Below, one piece after another: positions 18,434-26,137 of a DNA stretch of 50,142 bases. The notes under the pieces were generated by a model that was not told where the DNA came from, ran no database searches, and saw only the letters and a program-made list of their open reading frames with translations. The stretch comes from Chloroflexota bacterium. GTDB taxonomy: Bacteria; Chloroflexota; Anaerolineae; Aggregatilineales; Phototrophicaceae. The position numbers and the translations under genes are program-made. Position 1 is the stretch's first letter; every line of letters starts with the position of its first letter. The DNA is taken from positions 1 through 50,142 of the forward strand of contig WTGC01000064.1 in NCBI GenBank assembly GCA_011523705.1, in the 5' to 3' direction.

Positions 18434-18476
18434 AGAGCCGAGTATGTCAGAATCATGATCTCGGCTCTGTTTTTGT
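18434..18476 (+). terminator. Rho-independent terminator after secY
   Basis: AGAGCCGAG (18434-18442) and CTCGGCTCT (18460-18468) form a perfect 9-bp stem with a 17-base loop, followed by GTTTTTGTT. This closes the str-S10-spc transcript. Confidence 0.9.
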
Positions 18477-18542
18477 TAGGCGAACGTTCGAAAGACCATG
18501 GCGATATAGCAGGAGCCGACAGAAAAGTCGGGAGTTTGCGCG

Positions 18543-19244
18543 ATGAGCTTGTATGTCATCTTGATGGGGGTGCAAGGCGCCGGCAAAGGGTTGCAGGCGA
18601 AGCTCATTGAAGAGCGCTACGGCATCCCGCAGGTCTCCACCGGCGATCTCTTCCGGGCGATGCGTACGCGAGAGGATGCCTTGGCGCGAAAAGTGCAAGA
18701 CATCATGGCATCGGGCCAATTGGTGGATGATGACACGACCAACGCGATAGTGGCCGACCGGCTGGCGCAAGCGGACGCGCAAAAGGGCGTGATCCTCGAT
18801 GGTTACCCGCGCAATCGAATTCAAGCGGCTTTCCTCGAATCGCATTTGCAGGCGCAGGGCGCTCGCGTCAATGCCGTGCTATTGCTCGAGCTTGACCTCT
18901 ATGTCGCATTCAAGCGCGCTTTCGGTCGCGTATCAGCCGCTGACGGCGCCAGCTACAATTATTACTACAACGCCGATGGGGTCGACTTTTGCTGGACGCC
19001 GGCTGAAGATAGCTCGTTTCCGCCGCGCCTGGACGCGTCACTGAAAGGCGGCGGCGAAATCCTCAGGCGGCGCCCGGATGACGCCAGCGCCGACGCCATC
19101 ATCAAGCGGATTGATACCTTTCTGAAAACGACCCAGCCGCTCATCAGTTATTTTGAAGCCAAAGGCATCGTCCGCAAGATCAATGCTGAACAGAGCATTG
19201 AAGCGGTTTGGGCGGATATAAATCGCGCGCTTGAGACCGGTTAA
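18543..19244 (+). CDS. adk: Adenylate kinase, divergent
   Basis: 233-residue nucleoside monophosphate kinase interconverting ATP+AMP and 2 ADP. The P-loop is GVQGAGKG (9-16); STGDLFRAM and DGYPRNRIQ are the AMP-binding motifs; RRPDD stands where RxDD occurs after the LID. The LID has no zinc cysteines and is aromatic and Asp-rich. Residue 17 is Leu where the family has Thr (GKGTQ). It lies between the secY terminator and map. A small stem CCGAC/GTCGG (18516-18531) partly covers the GGGAG ribosome-binding site. The adk role is strongly suggested by position; a changed substrate preference cannot be excluded. Confidence 0.85.
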   Translation: MSLYVILMGVQGAGKGLQAKLIEERYGIPQVSTGDLFRAMRTREDALARKVQDIMASGQLVDDDTTNAIVADRLAQADAQKGVILDGYPRNRIQAAFLESHLQAQGARVNAVLLLELDLYVAFKRAFGRVSAADGASYNYYYNADGVDFCWTPAEDSSFPPRLDASLKGGGEILRRRPDDASADAIIKRIDTFLKTTQPLISYFEAKGIVRKINAEQSIEAVWADINRALETG

Positions 19245-19274
19245 AGTCCGCATGAATTTAGCGAACCGACGCCC

Positions 19275-20060
19275 ATGGCTCCCGTACTGAAGACAGCCGA
19301 TGAGCTGGAGATCATGCGCCAGGCTGGACGCATCGTAGCAATCGCGCATGAAGAGATGCGGCGCGCGATTGAACCCGGGGTTACCACCAAGCGACTGGAT
19401 ACGATTGCTCTGACGGTGCTGCGCGATCACGGCGCTGAACCCGCCTTCCTTGGTTACGCGCCGGGCGAGCATCCGCCATTCCCCGCCACGATTACCGCTT
19501 CCATCAATAACGAACTCGTGCATGGCATTCCCTCGGAATCACGCGCGCTCAACGAGGGCGATGTCATCGGCATAGATGTCGCCTGCTTTTATCAAGGCTA
19601 TGTGGGCGACGCCGCCTTCACCCATCCGGTCGGCGAGATATCGCGCTCGGCGAAGCGCCTGCTCAGCGCGACCGAGGCCGCTCTGGACGCCGCCATACAG
19701 GCATCGATCCTCGGCAACAAGATCAGTGATGTCGCCAAAGCGACTTCGAAATGCGCGGGCCGGCAAGGCTACAGCGTGGCGCGCGAATATACTGGCCACG
19801 GAGTGGGCAAGGCGATGCATGAAGAGCCGCAAGTGCCGAATTGGTGGCATAGCAAGAAGAGCAAGCACCAATGGGAAGATTATGATCTGCAGGTCGGCAT
19901 GACCTATGCCATTGAGCCAATGCTGATTGCGGGGCGAGCCGATCTTGTGGAGCTGGACGATGGCTGGACTGTCGTTACGAAGGACGGCTCGCTGACAGCC
20001 CATTTTGAGCATACGGTCGCGATCACGGAAGCGGGCCCTCGGATCCTGACGTTGCCCTAG
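19275..20060 (+). CDS. map: Methionine aminopeptidase, type I
   Basis: 261-residue metalloprotease that removes the initiator Met. All expected residues are visible: His83 (VHGIP), ligands Asp101 and Asp112, His175 (TGHGVG), Glu214 (AIEPM) and Glu245 (FEHT). It has no N-terminal zinc-finger extension. The loop around PNWWHSKKSKHQWED is Trp- and Lys-rich. It follows adk by 30 bases in the typical secY-adk-map order; the Shine-Dalgarno is weak. Confidence 0.95.
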   Translation: MAPVLKTADELEIMRQAGRIVAIAHEEMRRAIEPGVTTKRLDTIALTVLRDHGAEPAFLGYAPGEHPPFPATITASINNELVHGIPSESRALNEGDVIGIDVACFYQGYVGDAAFTHPVGEISRSAKRLLSATEAALDAAIQASILGNKISDVAKATSKCAGRQGYSVAREYTGHGVGKAMHEEPQVPNWWHSKKSKHQWEDYDLQVGMTYAIEPMLIAGRADLVELDDGWTVVTKDGSLTAHFEHTVAITEAGPRILTLP

Positions 20061-20072
20061 ATGGGAGAGCTT

Positions 20073-21533
20073 ATGCGTAGAACTTGCCTCTGTTTGCTGC
20101 TCCTGTTGCTCTTGCCGGCCGCGGGCGCTCAGGAGCCGGCCGTCGAGACTACAGCCGTGGCTTGCCCAGAACGATTTCTTGACGAAGCCAGCGCGATGGA
20201 GGCGCGGATCAGCTGCGGTCGGGCATTGATGCCTGAGAATCATCAGGCGCCGGACACGGGGCGCCGGGTCAATCTATTTTTCCTGCGCATATCGCCCCAG
20301 GCGGAGGAGGGGAATGCGCCAATTCTCCATTTGTCCGGCGGACCGGGCGATCCAGCTTCGGCCAATTTTATTTTCTGGCTGGCAACGCCCTTGCATCAGG
20401 AATACGAAATTATTCTGGTTGACCAACGCGGGACCGGACTTTCACTGCCGTCGCTAGATTGCGCAGAATACGGCGAAGTCGAAGACGACGACTGGATCCG
20501 CGCCTGCCGTCAGCGCCTGGTCGAACAGGGCGTGGACCCAGCCCAATACCAGTACCTGTCTGTCGTCCGCGATATTCATGACTTACTGGTCGCCCTCGAG
20601 CTCGAACAAGTGAATCTCTATGGCAATTCTTACGGCAGCCGGCTGGCGCTGGTGCTATCCTCATTGGCGCCCGAGCGCATTCGCTCAATCGTGCTTGACG
20701 GCGTCTATCCGCCACCGCGAAATGACCTGGCGGAACTCACGAGCAACTCTCAACGAGCGCTGGACCAACTATTCGCCGATTGCGAGGCTGACGCAGCCTG
20801 TCACGCGCTGTATCCGCATCTGCGAGATATGTTCTACCAGGCAGTCGCCGAGATGAACGCCGCGCCGCCCGAGCTTTACCATTTGGGGGAAAGCACCGGC
20901 TGGACCTTGGATGGCGATCAATTCCTTGCCTGGACCGTTGGCATAATGCGATACCAGGAATCGCTCCCCATTCTGCCGCATCTCATCGCATCTTTTGATG
21001 CCGGCGTTTACGACCTTTTCGTCTTGATTGACGGGCTTTTGAAAATGCCGCATTGGAATGACCGCGACTTCCGCAGCGAAGGCTTCGAACTGAGCGTCCG
21101 CTGCTCGGAAGACGCGCGGTTGGCTGATTTGGCGCGCGACGATGCAACTGTACTGGCGGTTTCAGAGACGATGGCGCGCGTCATCGATCCTGTTGTACAG
21201 CTTCTTCGCGACGAATGTGCGCTGTGGAATGTGCCAGCGGCGCCGGACATGATCTCGCAAGCGGTCAAAAGCGATGTGCCGGCGCTCTTGCTGTCGGGCA
21301 CCTACGATCCGGCAACGCCGCCTCACTGGGCTCAATTCGCTGCCGAGCATTTGAGCCGCAGCTGGCACGTCGTCTTCCCCCATCTGGGGCATGGGGTGCT
21401 GGAATCTGATGAATGCGCCGGGGAGCTGATGCGCGCCTTTCTGTCCGATCCGCTGCAGGCGCCGAGCGCCGAGTGCCTGTCGTTCCTGAAGCCGCCGCAA
21501 TTTGTCGAGCAAAACCCAGCAGATGAAGGCTAA
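20073..21533 (+). CDS. Secreted alpha/beta-hydrolase peptidase (S33, tripeptidyl/prolyl aminopeptidase-like)
   Basis: 486-residue exported hydrolase. A signal peptide with a pure Leu core (residues 6-14) ends PAAGAQ with no lipobox Cys. GGPG (89-92) and DQRG (117-120) are typical of proline iminopeptidase and TAP-like enzymes. The predicted triad is Ser186 (GNSYGS), Asp412 (SGTYDPATPP) and His440 (HLGHG). Eight Cys residues beyond the signal peptide suggest disulfides. ATG 20073 is preferred (GGGAG 5 nt upstream); ATG 20061 directly abuts the map stop. It sits in the map-rpmJ interval where infA is often located. Substrate unknown; a peptidase role is inferred from family. Confidence 0.85.
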   Translation: MRRTCLCLLLLLLLPAAGAQEPAVETTAVACPERFLDEASAMEARISCGRALMPENHQAPDTGRRVNLFFLRISPQAEEGNAPILHLSGGPGDPASANFIFWLATPLHQEYEIILVDQRGTGLSLPSLDCAEYGEVEDDDWIRACRQRLVEQGVDPAQYQYLSVVRDIHDLLVALELEQVNLYGNSYGSRLALVLSSLAPERIRSIVLDGVYPPPRNDLAELTSNSQRALDQLFADCEADAACHALYPHLRDMFYQAVAEMNAAPPELYHLGESTGWTLDGDQFLAWTVGIMRYQESLPILPHLIASFDAGVYDLFVLIDGLLKMPHWNDRDFRSEGFELSVRCSEDARLADLARDDATVLAVSETMARVIDPVVQLLRDECALWNVPAAPDMISQAVKSDVPALLLSGTYDPATPPHWAQFAAEHLSRSWHVVFPHLGHGVLESDECAGELMRAFLSDPLQAPSAECLSFLKPPQFVEQNPADEG

Positions 21534-21549
21534 ACGGCGGAAATGTCCA

Positions 21550-21577
21550 TTTACTTCGGGGAATGCTGTGATACAAT
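21550..21577 (+). promoter_or_regulatory. Promoter of the rpmJ-rpsM-rpsK-rpoA operon
   Basis: TTTACT (21550-21555), 16 nt, then TACAAT (21572-21577) with TG one base upstream (extended -10). The predicted start near 21584 gives a leader of about 157 nt before rpmJ. Confidence 0.65.
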
Positions 21578-21592
21578 GCTGTTTTGCTGTGA

Positions 21593-21616
21593 CGCGCCGC
21601 CTGAGGCTTTGGCGCG
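21593..21616 (+). promoter_or_regulatory. Hairpin at the start of the alpha-operon leader
   Basis: CGCGCC (21593-21598) pairs with GGCGCG (21611-21616) around a 12-base loop, about 10 nt into the predicted transcript. The alpha operon is a classical target of ribosomal-protein feedback (S4 in E. coli), but rpsD is not here, so a different repressor or simple 5' stabilisation would be needed. Confidence 0.35.
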
Positions 21617-21740
21617 ATCGCAGAATAGCAGGTTATCTCATATCTTTTGCTCGCGCATCCGCAGGAGGATGTCCCTGTAATGTGCGCGTGTCGTGCGGAA
21701 GAAACAGTCGGTGAGTTGAAGTGATAAAGAGGGACAGCGC

Positions 21741-21854
21741 ATGAAGGTGTCAGCAAGCGTCAAACGCCGTTGCCCGAAGTGCCGGGTCATTAAGCGAAAG
21801 CGGCGGGTGATGATCATCTGTGAAAACCCGAAGCACAAACAGAGGCAGGGCTAG
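21741..21854 (+). CDS. rpmJ: 50S ribosomal protein L36
   Basis: A 37-residue zinc-binding L36 beginning [20 protein letters not shown]. Ligands C11, C14, C27 and H32 give the C-x2-C-x12-C-x4-H pattern, so this is the zinc-containing form. GAGGGACAGCGC lies just upstream of ATG 21741. It is the first gene of the alpha operon. Confidence 0.97.
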   Translation: MKVSASVKRRCPKCRVIKRKRRVMIICENPKHKQRQG

Positions 21855-21883
21855 TTCCCGCGGAGTAATCAAGGAGAATTATT

Positions 21884-22270
21884 ATGGCTCGTATTGAAGG
21901 CGTTGATCTGCCGCGGGACAAGCGCGTCGTCATCGGCTTGACCTATATTTACGGCATTGGCAAGTCCACCAGTCAGCAGTTGTGCGATAGCGCCGGCATC
22001 AATCAGGACACGCGCGTCCGCGATCTGAGCGAAAGCGAACTGCAGCGGATTCGCGAGCTAGTCAGTGGATTAACCATTGAAGGCGACTTGCGCCGTCAAA
22101 CTCAGCTGAACATCAAACGCCTGATGGAAATCAATTCTTATCGCGGTCTGCGTCATCGGCGTCGTCTGCCAGTGCGCGGTCAGCGGACGCGCACAAATGG
22201 GCGAACGCGGCGTGGCAAGAAGCAAACGGTTGCCGGGCGCGGCCGCCGTCGTGGCGCCACCAAGAAATAA
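21884..22270 (+). CDS. rpsM: 30S ribosomal protein S13
   Basis: 128-residue S13 of the 30S head, contacting P-site tRNA and L5. Typical segments are [43 protein letters not shown] and the basic tail ending RRGATKK. AAGGAG precedes ATG 21884. A 130-base spacer separates it from rpsK. Confidence 0.97.
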   Translation: MARIEGVDLPRDKRVVIGLTYIYGIGKSTSQQLCDSAGINQDTRVRDLSESELQRIRELVSGLTIEGDLRRQTQLNIKRLMEINSYRGLRHRRRLPVRGQRTRTNGRTRRGKKQTVAGRGRRRGATKK

Positions 22271-22400
22271 GCGCGCATTCTCGCTGTAGTGGCGCGAAGG
22301 GTAAGCGCGTTGAAACGGCAACCTAGGCGAGGCAGCCAACAGCATTTGAAGAAGCGGACTCTTGCGGAAGCGAAAACCTGAGTTTATCTGGAGCGAATGA

Positions 22401-22799
22401 ATGGCGAGAACTGGACGAGGCAGTCGCGGAACTGCCAGACGAGTCTTCAAGAATATCCCGTATGGACAGGCGCATATTCACGCCACCTTCAACAACACCA
22501 TCGTATCGATGACGGATCAATCGGGTAACGTCATCACGTGGGCGAGCGCCGGCACCTCCGGTTTCACTGGCAGCCGCAAGAACACGCCTTACGCGGCGCG
22601 CATGGCGGCGGAAACAGCGGCGGCGAACTCGCAGCAGCACGGCATGAAGGAGGTTGATATCTTTGTCAAGGGTCCGGGACCGGGACGAGAAGCGGCGATA
22701 CGATCCATCCAGCAGAGCGGGTTGAAAGTCCGTTCCATTTCGGACGTAACGCCGGTGCCGCATAATGGCGTTCGCCCGCCGAAACGCCGGCGAGTTTAG
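22401..22799 (+). CDS. rpsK: 30S ribosomal protein S11
   Basis: 132-residue S11, located at the platform near the mRNA exit. Segments [29 protein letters not shown] and [17 protein letters not shown] are diagnostic. TGGAGCGAATGA precedes ATG 22401. It is followed directly by rpoA (21 bases); rpsD, which often lies between these two genes, is absent. Confidence 0.97.
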   Translation: MARTGRGSRGTARRVFKNIPYGQAHIHATFNNTIVSMTDQSGNVITWASAGTSGFTGSRKNTPYAARMAAETAAANSQQHGMKEVDIFVKGPGPGREAAIRSIQQSGLKVRSISDVTPVPHNGVRPPKRRRV

Positions 22800-22820
22800 T
22801 CGAAAAGGAAGCCACTTTAT

Positions 22821-23843
22821 ATGGTATATCCAACCGAGTCCGCATCGGCCGAGGCTAGTCTCGTTGATGCCAATCTAGTCACGGCCAACATGGTTCTGCC
22901 GCATCAGGTGGAGAGCCAGAATATCACCAAGGATTATGGCCGCTTCATCATCAGCCCGCTGGAGAGCGGCTATGGCTTGACCCTCGGCAACGCTTTGCGG
23001 CGCGTACTGCTATCTTCTTTGCCTGGGGCGGCGGTCACGAGCATTCGCGTCTCCGATGTGCATCACGAATTCTCTGAGATCCCCAATGTGCGCGAAGATA
23101 TGACGCAACTGATCTTGCAGATCAAGCAGTTGCGTCTGGTATTGCACGGCGTGGAAAGCGCGCGCTTGAACTTAAAGTATAACGGCGGCGACGGGATTGT
23201 TACAGCGGCTGATATAGCGGCGCCGGCGGCTGCGCAGATCGAGAATCCCAGCCTTTATCTATTCACGGTTGACGGCCAAGACGTCAACATCGAGATGGAA
23301 TTCGAGGTGCAAATCGGCCGTGGATTCAGCCCGGCGGAGGATCGCGGACGGCTGCCAATTGGGGAACTGCCCGTGGACGCCATATTCAGTCCGATCAAAC
23401 GGGTCAACTTTGAAGTTGACCGCGCCCGCGTCGGGCAGCGCACGAATTACGACCGATTGGTGCTTGAGCTTTGGACGGATGGGACGATCCGCCCAGAAGA
23501 GGCGCTGGCGCAATCGGCTCAGATTTTGATGCATCATCTCAAGGTGGTTGCCGGCGTCGATGATGACTGGTTCCACAATATCGAGCTGCCGCCGCAGATT
23601 GAGGATGAGCCGACGTATCCACCGCTCTACGACAAGCCGATCGAAGAACTGGATCTGAGCGTCCGCGTGTTCAACTCCCTGAAGCGCACCGGCATCACGT
23701 CGGTTGGAGACGTGTTGGATATGCTGAATCGCGGACCGGATGCCATGTTGGCGATCCGCAACTTCGGCGAGAAATCGCTGGACGAACTGGAGCAGAAGCT
23801 GCAGGAAAAGAACTACTGGCCGCATGAGAAGACCGAGCAGTAA
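22821..23843 (+). CDS. rpoA: RNA polymerase subunit alpha
   Basis: 340-residue alpha subunit. The N-terminal dimerisation domain has YGLTLGNALRRVLLSSLPGA; a linker rich in Pro, Glu and Asp follows near 255-275; the C-terminal DNA/activator-binding domain carries LDLSVRVFNSLKRTGI and IRNFGEKSLDEL. The N-terminus has about 20 extra residues before the usual start of the fold. AAAAGGAAG lies upstream of ATG 22821. Confidence 0.97.
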   Translation: MVYPTESASAEASLVDANLVTANMVLPHQVESQNITKDYGRFIISPLESGYGLTLGNALRRVLLSSLPGAAVTSIRVSDVHHEFSEIPNVREDMTQLILQIKQLRLVLHGVESARLNLKYNGGDGIVTAADIAAPAAAQIENPSLYLFTVDGQDVNIEMEFEVQIGRGFSPAEDRGRLPIGELPVDAIFSPIKRVNFEVDRARVGQRTNYDRLVLELWTDGTIRPEEALAQSAQILMHHLKVVAGVDDDWFHNIELPPQIEDEPTYPPLYDKPIEELDLSVRVFNSLKRTGITSVGDVLDMLNRGPDAMLAIRNFGEKSLDELEQKLQEKNYWPHEKTEQ

Positions 23844-23860
23844 GCAAGCGAGGCGGAAGT

Positions 23861-24268
23861 ATGCGACATCGTCGTCACGGAAAGAAGTTAAATCGCAGCG
23901 GCAGCCATCGCAAGGCGCTGCGCATGAATCTGGCGAGTCAATTGTTCGTGCATGGGCGGATCAGAACGACTTACCACAAAGCGAAATTCGTGCAAGGCCA
24001 TGCTGAGCGACTGATCACGATTGCCAAACGCGGACTGGCGAAAGCGGAAGCCAAGGGCGACGACCTGATCGCCGTGCACGCGCGCCGCCAAGTCGCCCGG
24101 CGCTTGAACAATGACCGCGACTTGGTCGGGGTCGTATTTGATGAATTGGCGCCGCTGTATGAAGACCGGCCCGGCGGCTATACGCGGATTTACAAGTTGG
24201 GACCGCGCAAGGGCGATAACGCCGAGATGGCGCTGATTGAGTTGGTGGATCACGAGGCCGAGGATTGA
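23861..24268 (+). CDS. rplQ: 50S ribosomal protein L17
   Basis: 135-residue L17. The N-terminus MRHRRHGKKLNRSGSHRKAL and the core RIRTTYHKAKFVQGHAERLIT are diagnostic; the end GDNAEMALIELVDHE is typical. AGGCGGAAGT lies just before the start. It is 17 bases after rpoA, as is usual. Confidence 0.97.
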   Translation: MRHRRHGKKLNRSGSHRKALRMNLASQLFVHGRIRTTYHKAKFVQGHAERLITIAKRGLAKAEAKGDDLIAVHARRQVARRLNNDRDLVGVVFDELAPLYEDRPGGYTRIYKLGPRKGDNAEMALIELVDHEAED

Positions 24269-24281
24269 GCCGCTCATTGAA

Positions 24282-25115
24282 ATGAGGCGATACGCCGCGA
24301 TCCTGGCTTACGACGGAACCGCCTATCAAGGCTTTCAGCGTCAGCGGCAGCCGACGCCGACGATACAGGCGGCGGTGGAAAAGGCGATAAACCAGGTGAC
24401 TGCCCAGCCGGCGAGCATCGTCGGCGCCGGGCGAACCGATACGGGCGTGCATGCGATTGGGCAGGTAATCGCCTTTGATGTCGGATGGAAGCATGGGGAC
24501 GATGAATTACTGCGAGCGATCAATTCCCAACTGCCGGCGGATATCGCCCTGCGTGAGCTTTGGCGGCAAGAGAACTTTCATCCGCGATTTGACGCGCTCT
24601 GGCGACAATACGCCTATCGAATCGCGACGCCGGCGACCCGCCACCCGCTGCTGAACCGGCATGTATGGCAGCTCAGCGGCGAATCGCTTGATTTGGAGCG
24701 GATGAATGCGGTGGCGGCGCTTTGCCCGGGCGAGCATGACTTTGCCGCCTTCGGCCGGCCGCCGCAAGAAGGCAGTTCAAATGCAGTGCGGCATGTATAT
24801 TTGTCGCGCTGGGAGAAGGAATCGGGAGCATTTGGGGTGACTTTTCGCTATCGAATCCGAGGGACGGCTTTCTTGTACCACATGGTGCGCCGCCTGGTCG
24901 GAATGATGGCGCAGGTCGGTCAGGGGCAGATAAGCCCAGGTGAATTCGAGGAGATTTTGCGCAGTCGCGACATCACCCGAGCGAAACTGCTGGCGCCGGC
25001 GAACGGGCTAATCCTGGAAGCGGTCGGCTACCCAAATCGCCGGGCGACGGAATCAACAACTCGCGCGGAACTGCCAAAATTGACAGTGGCCGCTGCGCCG
25101 GAGGGTAAGACATGA
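24282..25115 (+). CDS. truA: tRNA pseudouridine synthase A
   Basis: 277-residue enzyme that converts U38-U40 of the tRNA anticodon stem-loop to pseudouridine. The catalytic Asp53 is in [11 protein letters not shown]. Substrate-site segments [25 protein letters not shown] and the end LILEAVGYP are present. ATG 24282 gives the family start [19 protein letters not shown]. It sits between rplQ and rplM and overlaps rplM by 4 bases (ATGA). Confidence 0.95.
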   Translation: MRRYAAILAYDGTAYQGFQRQRQPTPTIQAAVEKAINQVTAQPASIVGAGRTDTGVHAIGQVIAFDVGWKHGDDELLRAINSQLPADIALRELWRQENFHPRFDALWRQYAYRIATPATRHPLLNRHVWQLSGESLDLERMNAVAALCPGEHDFAAFGRPPQEGSSNAVRHVYLSRWEKESGAFGVTFRYRIRGTAFLYHMVRRLVGMMAQVGQGQISPGEFEEILRSRDITRAKLLAPANGLILEAVGYPNRRATESTTRAELPKLTVAAAPEGKT

Positions 25116-25555
25116 GACAGATCGTGCAGAAGACTTACGCGACCACGCCCGACGTCATCGAAAGGCGCTGGTGGGTGATTGATGCGAAAGGCATGACATT
25201 GGGGCGCGTAGCCTCAAAAGTGGCGCCGCTCTTGCGCGGCACGCACAAAGCGTACTTCACGCCGCATCTGGACACCGGCGACTTTGTCATCATCGTCAAT
25301 GCGGACAAGATTCATGTCACCGGCAAGCGCATGGACCAGAAGGTCTATCATCGTCACAGCGGTTATCCCGGCGGCTTGAAATCGATGACGCTGCGCGAAA
25401 TGATGGACAAGGTCCCCAACCGCGCCTTGAAGCTTGCGATAAAGGGGATGCTGCCCAAGGGACCGCTGGGACGCCGCATGTACAAAAAGCTCAAAGTCTA
25501 CGCCGGCGCCGATCATCCGCACCAGGCGCAGCAGCCGCAGCTTCTGGAATTCTAG
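25112..25555 (+). CDS. rplM: 50S ribosomal protein L13
   Basis: 147-residue L13, an early 50S assembly protein. It has [34 protein letters not shown] and the conserved [14 protein letters not shown] 25112 overlaps the truA stop, with GGAGGGTAAGAC upstream. Followed by rpsI as in almost all bacteria. Confidence 0.97.
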   Translation: MRQIVQKTYATTPDVIERRWWVIDAKGMTLGRVASKVAPLLRGTHKAYFTPHLDTGDFVIIVNADKIHVTGKRMDQKVYHRHSGYPGGLKSMTLREMMDKVPNRALKLAIKGMLPKGPLGRRMYKKLKVYAGADHPHQAQQPQLLEF

Positions 25556-25571
25556 ATTGCGGGAGAATTGA

Positions 25572-25606
25572 GAGCGCCGCGTATGACTATCGACCAGGTG
25601 GCGCTC
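25572..25606 (+). other. Hairpin in the rplM-rpsI spacer
   Basis: GAGCGCC (25572-25578) and GGCGCTC (25600-25606) form a 7-bp stem with a 21-base loop, 29 bases before rpsI. In E. coli the L13 protein represses its own operon; this spacer stem would be in the right region to affect rpsI, but no specific evidence supports that. Confidence 0.3.
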
Positions 25607-25635
25607 GCGGATCGCAGAGTTTGAGGAGAGATTGA

Positions 25636-26031
25636 ATGTCAGCACAGTACTACGAAGGCATCGGGCGCCGCAAGTCCGCGTCCGCCCGCGTCCGGCTCTT
25701 TCCCGGCGGCACGGGCCGCTTCATCATCAATGGCAAAGAGGGCATGGAATACTTGCCGCGTATGGGCGACACCGAGCTTTGCCTGGCGCCCTTGACGCAT
25801 ATTGGGCAGGAGCGCCACTACGATATCTCGGTCCATGTCGGCGGCGGCGGCATCACGGGACAGCGCGACGCCATTTTGCTGGGCATCGCCCGCGCGCTGG
25901 AGAAGATTGATCCCGACTTGCGCGGGACGCTCAAGCGCGAAGGTTTCCTCTCGCGCGATGCGCGCGTGAAGGAACGCAAGAAGCCCGGTCTCAAGCGCGC
26001 CCGTAAAGCGCCGACCTACACCAAGCGTTAA
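25636..26031 (+). CDS. rpsI: 30S ribosomal protein S9
   Basis: 131-residue S9. It carries GIGRRKSASARVRLFPGGTG at the start and the basic C-terminal tail KKPGLKRARKAPTYTKR, whose last Arg reaches the P-site tRNA. GAGGAGAG precedes ATG 25636. It ends the operon at a clear terminator. Confidence 0.97.
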   Translation: MSAQYYEGIGRRKSASARVRLFPGGTGRFIINGKEGMEYLPRMGDTELCLAPLTHIGQERHYDISVHVGGGGITGQRDAILLGIARALEKIDPDLRGTLKREGFLSRDARVKERKKPGLKRARKAPTYTKR

Positions 26032-26055
26032 AGTCAATCTTATAAGCGTGCTTGT

Positions 26056-26090
26056 CAGCCAGCACTCGCCGAGGGTCGCTGGCTGTTTTT
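26056..26090 (+). terminator. Rho-independent terminator after rpsI
   Basis: CAGCCAGC (26056-26063) pairs with GCTGGCTG (26078-26085) around a 14-base loop and is followed directly by TTTTTG. Confidence 0.9.
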
Positions 26091-26137
26091 GTTGAAGCGC
26101 GCGTATCGAATGCCGACGGCCAAGTAAGCAGCTTTAT

